Shown here: positions 62,856 to 64,000 of the stretch, piece after piece | Position numbering within the stretch: position 1 is the first letter of the stretch | How the letters are laid out: every line of letters begins with the position of its first letter | Source of the DNA: Ilyomonas sp965214235 | GTDB lineage: Bacteria > Bacteroidota > Bacteroidia > Chitinophagales > Chitinophagaceae | DNA length: 64,000 nt | Reading direction: 5' to 3' | NCBI GenBank assembly: GCA_965214235.1 | Contig: CBDCBH010000003.1 | Span: forward strand, 744,001-808,000 | Made by a program: the position numbers and the translations under genes | Notes under the pieces: model-generated | Told to the model about the DNA's origin: nothing | The model's database searches: none | The model's input: the letters and a program-made list of their open reading frames with translations, nothing else

Positions 62856-63551
62856 ATGGAACACTTGAATTTATTAGAAGAATATGCCAGCGAACATTCG
62901 ATAGAAGAAACCTTGGATTACTTCACAAAATTATTCCCCGATGCTGTGAAGTTTTCAAGCTCGTTAGGACAGGAAGATCAAGTGCTCACCGACATTATAG
63001 CACGCAACAAATTAAACGTTGAAGTTTTTACTATTGATACCGGCAGGTTGTTTCCAGAAACGTATGATTTACTAGAAAGAACCAATTACCGTTATAATAC
63101 TACCATCACCACTTATTTTCCGCAGGCGGAAGCTGTTCAGGATTTTGTAAATACACAAGGCATCAATGGTTTTTATCATTCGGTAGAAAACCGGGTTTCC
63201 TGTTGCAGCATCCGCAAAGTAGAGCCTTTGAACCGCGCTTTGCAGGGTTGTAAAATTTGGGTAACGGGCATCCGTGGCGAGCAAAGTGAAAACCGCAGCC
63301 ACATGCCATTAGTAGAGTGGAATGAAGCCAAGCAATTGTATAAATTCAACCCGCTTTTACATTGGACGTATGATAAAGTGCTCAATTACATTAAGCAACA
63401 CCATGTGCCGTACAACAAACTACATGACAAGGGTTTTGTTTCCATTGGTTGTGCGCCTTGCACACGCGCTATTGAGCCTGGTGAAGACGCACGTGCGGGC
63501 CGCTGGTGGTGGGAAGCTTCCAAGAAAGAATGCGGCTTGCATGTAGGGTAA
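62856..63551 (+). CDS. cysH: adenylyl-sulfate / phosphoadenylyl-sulfate reductase
   Basis: Reduces activated sulfate to sulfite in assimilation. The 231 aa protein has the PP-loop core FSSSLGQEDQVLTDII (about 33-48) and TIDTGRLFPETYDLL (about 66-80). Cys pairs VSCCSIRKVEPL (about 111-122) and GCAPCTRAI (about 200-208) supply a [4Fe-4S] cluster, which points to APS rather than PAPS as substrate. The catalytic Cys is in KKECGLHVG at the C-terminus. No other sulfate genes are in the window. Confidence 0.9.
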   Translation: MEHLNLLEEYASEHSIEETLDYFTKLFPDAVKFSSSLGQEDQVLTDIIARNKLNVEVFTIDTGRLFPETYDLLERTNYRYNTTITTYFPQAEAVQDFVNTQGINGFYHSVENRVSCCSIRKVEPLNRALQGCKIWVTGIRGEQSENRSHMPLVEWNEAKQLYKFNPLLHWTYDKVLNYIKQHHVPYNKLHDKGFVSIGCAPCTRAIEPGEDARAGRWWWEASKKECGLHVG

Positions 63552-63572
63552 AAATTCTTTTCTTTTATAGCA

Positions 63573-63608
63573 AAAAGCTGAAAGAGTAACATTGCTTTTT
63601 CAGCTTTT
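63573..63608. terminator. terminator after cysH
   Basis: AAAAGCTGAAA (63573-63583) pairs with TTTCAGCTTTT (63598-63608). It lies between converging cysH and the pseudouridine synthase gene; the 247 bp gap has no gene. Confidence 0.7.
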
Positions 63609-63798
63609 GTTATTAATGCAATTTGCTCAACTTTTATTTAGATTTATAAGGTATTAGGAAACGGATAAATTAAACACTGATAAAAACCAGTATAGAGCAT
63701 TTAAAAATAAAAGCTGCGTATTAGTTATCATGTCAGGGACAATGAAATCCTAATCATCAGAATTAGATACACAAGTGGTAACCCAAAAATCTTCTAAC

Positions 63799-64000
63799 TT
63801 ATTTCCCTTTCCACTTTCTTAACTGTTGCAGTAAAGCCCGCAAATCCTTTGGCAGCGCGGCTTCAAAAGAAAAATGCCTTTCGTTAAACGTAAATTCCAG
63901 CAACGCCGAGTGCAATGCCAGCCGTTTTAAAATCGGTTGTTCTTCATCTTCTTTTATAGACAAATGGTAGTTGCGTTTAAGTTTTGAAAGAAACACCGGC
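63799..64000 (-). CDS. RluA-family pseudouridine synthase, C-terminal part
   Basis: The frame is open to the window edge, so only about 67 residues are seen. FLSKLKRNYHL and PILKRLALHSALLEFTF followed by FSFEAALPKDLRALLQQLRK match the end of RluA-family enzymes, which isomerise uridine in rRNA or tRNA. Catalytic Asp and S4 domain would lie outside the window. Confidence 0.7.
   Translation of the reverse strand, partial: PVFLSKLKRNYHLSIKEDEEQPILKRLALHSALLEFTFNERHFSFEAALPKDLRALLQQLRKWKGK

Overview
The window looks like a chromosome segment of a member of the Bacteroidota, most likely the Chitinophagaceae. The signs are a fused LpxC-FabZ, a long NusB, lipoproteins with SCxK/SCNx-type lipoboxes, few Shine-Dalgarno sequences, promoters of the TTG-N18-20-TAnnTTTG type, and a GC content near 40 percent (estimated by eye). 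Most genes are core housekeeping genes. The accessory parts are a tRNA-borne integrative element, a small cassette at the 3' end of gcvP, and a two-gene locus of giant unknown proteins.

Layout. 1-2.9 kb: end of a surface-polysaccharide locus (glycosyltransferase tail, glf, clan-A glycosidase). 3.0-5.6 kb: padR-pspC stress-type operon on the minus strand. 5.9-12.7 kb: HD hydrolase and lipid A genes (lpxD, lpxC-fabZ, lpxA), with a TerC-like membrane protein and a lipid kinase between them. 12.9-16.1 kb: Uma2-type nuclease, a decayed gene, a SMUG2-like glycosylase and asnS. 16.1-21.1 kb: tRNA-Phe carrying a 4.9 kb integrative element (integrase, two excisionase-like proteins, a possible rolling-circle Rep, two secreted cargo proteins), bounded by exact 22 bp direct repeats. 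21.4-24.1 kb: a DUF5597/GH35-like glycosidase, repeat-rich spacer, and a small ParB-like protein. 24.3-33.8 kb: two tandem giant proteins (1779 and 1378 aa) of no recognised family. 33.9-36.2 kb: PKD lipoprotein and alpha/beta hydrolase. 36.5-40.4 kb: gcvP with an inserted two-gene cassette and a duplicated gcvP tail. 40.8-48.9 kb: polysaccharide deacetylase, coiled-coil membrane protein, exonuclease, short MutS-like ATPase, dihydroorotase, GH13 glucosidase, lone hisA. 49.0-52.3 kb: groES-groEL and an aldo/keto reductase. 52.4-54.9 kb: nusB-DUF1573-yajC-coaE. 55-57 kb: RlmK-like methyltransferase and two SRPBCC genes, one frameshifted. 57.3-61.5 kb: Gly/Tyr-rich secreted protein and a GH18-deacetylase-GT2 fusion. 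61.6-64 kb: Spy-like protein, 1-Cys peroxiredoxin, APS/PAPS reductase, and the end of a pseudouridine synthase.

The most novel material is the giant-protein pair, the cassette that duplicated the end of gcvP, and the compact tRNA-Phe element with its paired GGTGTCCCAAA arms. All family calls rest on motif recognition by eye; no database search was run.
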